Below the pieces are notes generated by a model. That model was not told the DNA's origin. It saw nothing but the letters and a program-made list of their open reading frames with translations, and ran no database searches. A program made the position numbers and the translations under genes. A stretch of 33,259 nt of DNA from a virus. Positions 31,892-33,259 of this stretch are shown here, piece after piece. Numbering within the stretch: position 1 is the first letter of the stretch; each line of letters opens with the position of its first letter. The stretch spans positions 1-33,259 of IMG/VR virus record IMGVR_UViG_3300023222_000334, one strand, 5' to 3'.

Positions 31892-31931
31892 ATCATCCTT
31901 CCGGAAAATCATCGGCTTGCCCCACACTTTC
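31892..31931 (-). repeat. Helicase 3' end, original copy of duplicated segment
   Basis: The last 13 codons of the helicase including its TGA. 36 of 40 bases recur at 31538-31577, on the other side of the small gene. Confidence 0.85.
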
Positions 31932-33259
31932 GGGCCCCAGATGCTTCAAAAATAATTCGTGATGATCGCCCTTTCCTTGGCAGACAGCCCACTTCACCTC
32001 ATCGATCGTGCCACGGGTCATCAGCACCTCGATCGTCACCGGGTTCTCTTGTCCGCGCCGCCAGAGGCGTCCTATCGTCTGTTCGTAGCGGTCGCGGCTC
32101 CAGATGGGGTTAATCCAAATTTGCCTCGAGCAGGAGTCCTGTAGCCCGTCGACGCCATGCCCGCCGCTTGCGGGATGGAGCAAGAGAACCTGCGCCCCAC
32201 CCTTGCTTTTCCACTCTTCCATCACGGCATCGACATCGGCGCCGCCCGAGATTTCGAGCGCATCAGGGAACTCTTCGCGTAACCATTCAAGGTCGGCTTG
32301 GAACCAATAAACGACAATGACGGACTCTCTTGCAGCTCTGAGTTCATTGACCCGTGTGACAGTCCAGTCCATTTTGACGCAGTGCAATAATATTGTGGTG
32401 TCGATCGCGGTTTCATTTTCGGTATAAACAGCACCATCGGGGGTCAATTGGTATTTGCCCGATAGATGCCCCGCTTCTTCTCTGAAATAGAGGAAACCAT
32501 TCGCCATTTGTTCGAGTTTCCCTGAGAGCACCGCGCGGTTAGAAGCTTCGATCAATTGATTAGCCATGAGTCTCACCACCGCGTGCCGGCGCATCTCATG
32601 GTAAAGATCCATCGTTCCACGGGGAACGTCGAGGTACACGAGCTCGACATTCAACTCTGGCAACTCGTCCTTGTAGTCGGGCATCACATGCACGAGGTCG
32701 CGAATCTTGTTCGCAATACGGACGTCGCGCCCGGGGAGCAGCGCCCAGTCGTACTGGTTCCAATCGGTCGGATAGAAATATGTCCGTTTGAATTGGTCAA
32801 AGGTCCGGCCAAAGCGTCTTCCAAGGTCGAGCAACTGGACTTGCCCGAAAAGCCCGAGCCAGTCCTCGCCTACGGGCTGCGCCGTCATGCCGACGCGCCA
32901 TTTGAAATGCTGCATCTGGTGGCGGAGCTTCTTAAATCGCGCCCCACCCGTCTCGCTCCATTTGCTCGTCTCGTCGATGCAGATGCCGTCGAAGGATAAC
33001 CCCCCATTGCGAGCCAGATCGCAGAGATTGTAATTTTCGAGCAGCCATGGGACGTTTTCTTCGTTGATCACGACAATATTCGCGGAGGATAGAAGCGCGT
33101 TTTCGCGCTCTTCAGGATCGCCCACAGCAAGCGCAATTTCGAGATGCGCTAAATGGACCCATTTCTCGTGCTCCGTCACCCACGCGGTCTGACAGACCTT
33201 CAAAGGGGCGATCACGAGGATTCGACGGAGAGGATTGGGCCCCAGTTCCCACAGTATAT
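31893..33259 (-). CDS. SNF2-type DNA helicase (5' end outside window)
   Basis: The frame stays open through base 33259, so the N-terminus with Walker A lies beyond the window; 455 codons are visible. ILVIAPLKVCQTAWVTEHEKW is motif Ia. FDGICIDETSKWSE is the DExx box (DETS), RVGMTAQPV is motif III, and VIVVYWFQADLEWL starts the second lobe. LLLHPASGGHGVDGLQDSCSRQIWINPIWSRDRYEQTIGRLWRRGQ holds motifs V and VI with the arginine finger. This is a phage SNF2/DEAD-like helicase used in replication or recombination. GTG 33215 is an internal codon, not the start. The gene ends in ESVGQADDFPEG. Confidence 0.93.
   Translation of the reverse strand, partial: ILWELGPNPLRRILVIAPLKVCQTAWVTEHEKWVHLAHLEIALAVGDPEERENALLSSANIVVINEENVPWLLENYNLCDLARNGGLSFDGICIDETSKWSETGGARFKKLRHQMQHFKWRVGMTAQPVGEDWLGLFGQVQLLDLGRRFGRTFDQFKRTYFYPTDWNQYDWALLPGRDVRIANKIRDLVHVMPDYKDELPELNVELVYLDVPRGTMDLYHEMRRHAVVRLMANQLIEASNRAVLSGKLEQMANGFLYFREEAGHLSGKYQLTPDGAVYTENETAIDTTILLHCVKMDWTVTRVNELRAARESVIVVYWFQADLEWLREEFPDALEISGGADVDAVMEEWKSKGGAQVLLLHPASGGHGVDGLQDSCSRQIWINPIWSRDRYEQTIGRLWRRGQENPVTIEVLMTRGTIDEVKWAVCQGKGDHHELFLKHLGPESVGQADDFPEG

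Noticed and set aside
33213-33215. GTG as start of the helicase
   Set aside because: The frame continues upstream with ILWELGPNPLRRILVI, part of conserved motif Ia, to the window edge; the gene is truncated by the window.

Overview
This window is a block of a tailed-phage genome with a contractile tail (myovirus morphology). Every convincing gene lies on the minus strand, so transcription runs from high to low coordinates. The structural set (DUF1073-type portal, Mu F-like head protein, DUF2213 protein, DUF2184 capsid, DUF4054 connector, DUF3383 sheath, gp138-type spike) is typical of lytic myoviruses of Gram-negative bacteria. No integrase, lysis cassette, tRNA or CRISPR array is visible. 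The host cannot be read from the sequence. One cargo protein with a signal peptide and a C-terminal sorting-like tail suggests a host with a processed cell envelope.

Layout in transcription order: (1) 33259-31183: 3' part of a SNF2-type helicase cut by the window edge, a small inserted-looking gene flanked by two copies of the helicase tail, then two strong hairpin terminators. (2) 31182-28765: a large primase-helicase. (3) 28764-28249: an AT-rich gene-free stretch with seven copies of a TGTGCCAAAA/TTTTGGCACA element, four of them forming two long palindromes; a candidate replication origin or operator array. (4) 28248-24675: small hypothetical genes, a one-helix membrane protein, terminase small subunit, three tiny genes (two tandem paralogues) and terminase large subunit. 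(5) 24669-18825: portal with a C-terminal 2H-phosphoesterase/Acb1-like domain, Mu F-like protein, DUF2213 protein, head cement protein and major capsid protein. (6) 18821-14516: connector/neck proteins, sheath and tube. (7) 14519-7443: tail assembly chaperone with a -1 frameshift extension, tape measure, Dit-like protein, hub, spike, a secreted cargo protein, gp25-like, J-like and DUF2612 baseplate proteins. (8) 7435-1: glycine-rich fibre, an Ig-like protein, two paralogous small virion proteins, and a giant fibre/spike gene that stays open for 1598 codons and runs off the left edge.

The genes form one long late operon with many ATGA or short overlaps. Packaging (TerS/TerL), head (portal to capsid), neck, tail (sheath, tube, chaperone, tape measure), baseplate and fibres follow in assembly order. 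Most notable are the portal-Acb1 fusion (a probable anti-CBASS activity carried on a virion protein), the palindrome array after the primase, the exported protein embedded in the baseplate genes, the frameshifted chaperone, and two places where small genes appear to have entered with duplicated ends of neighbouring large genes.
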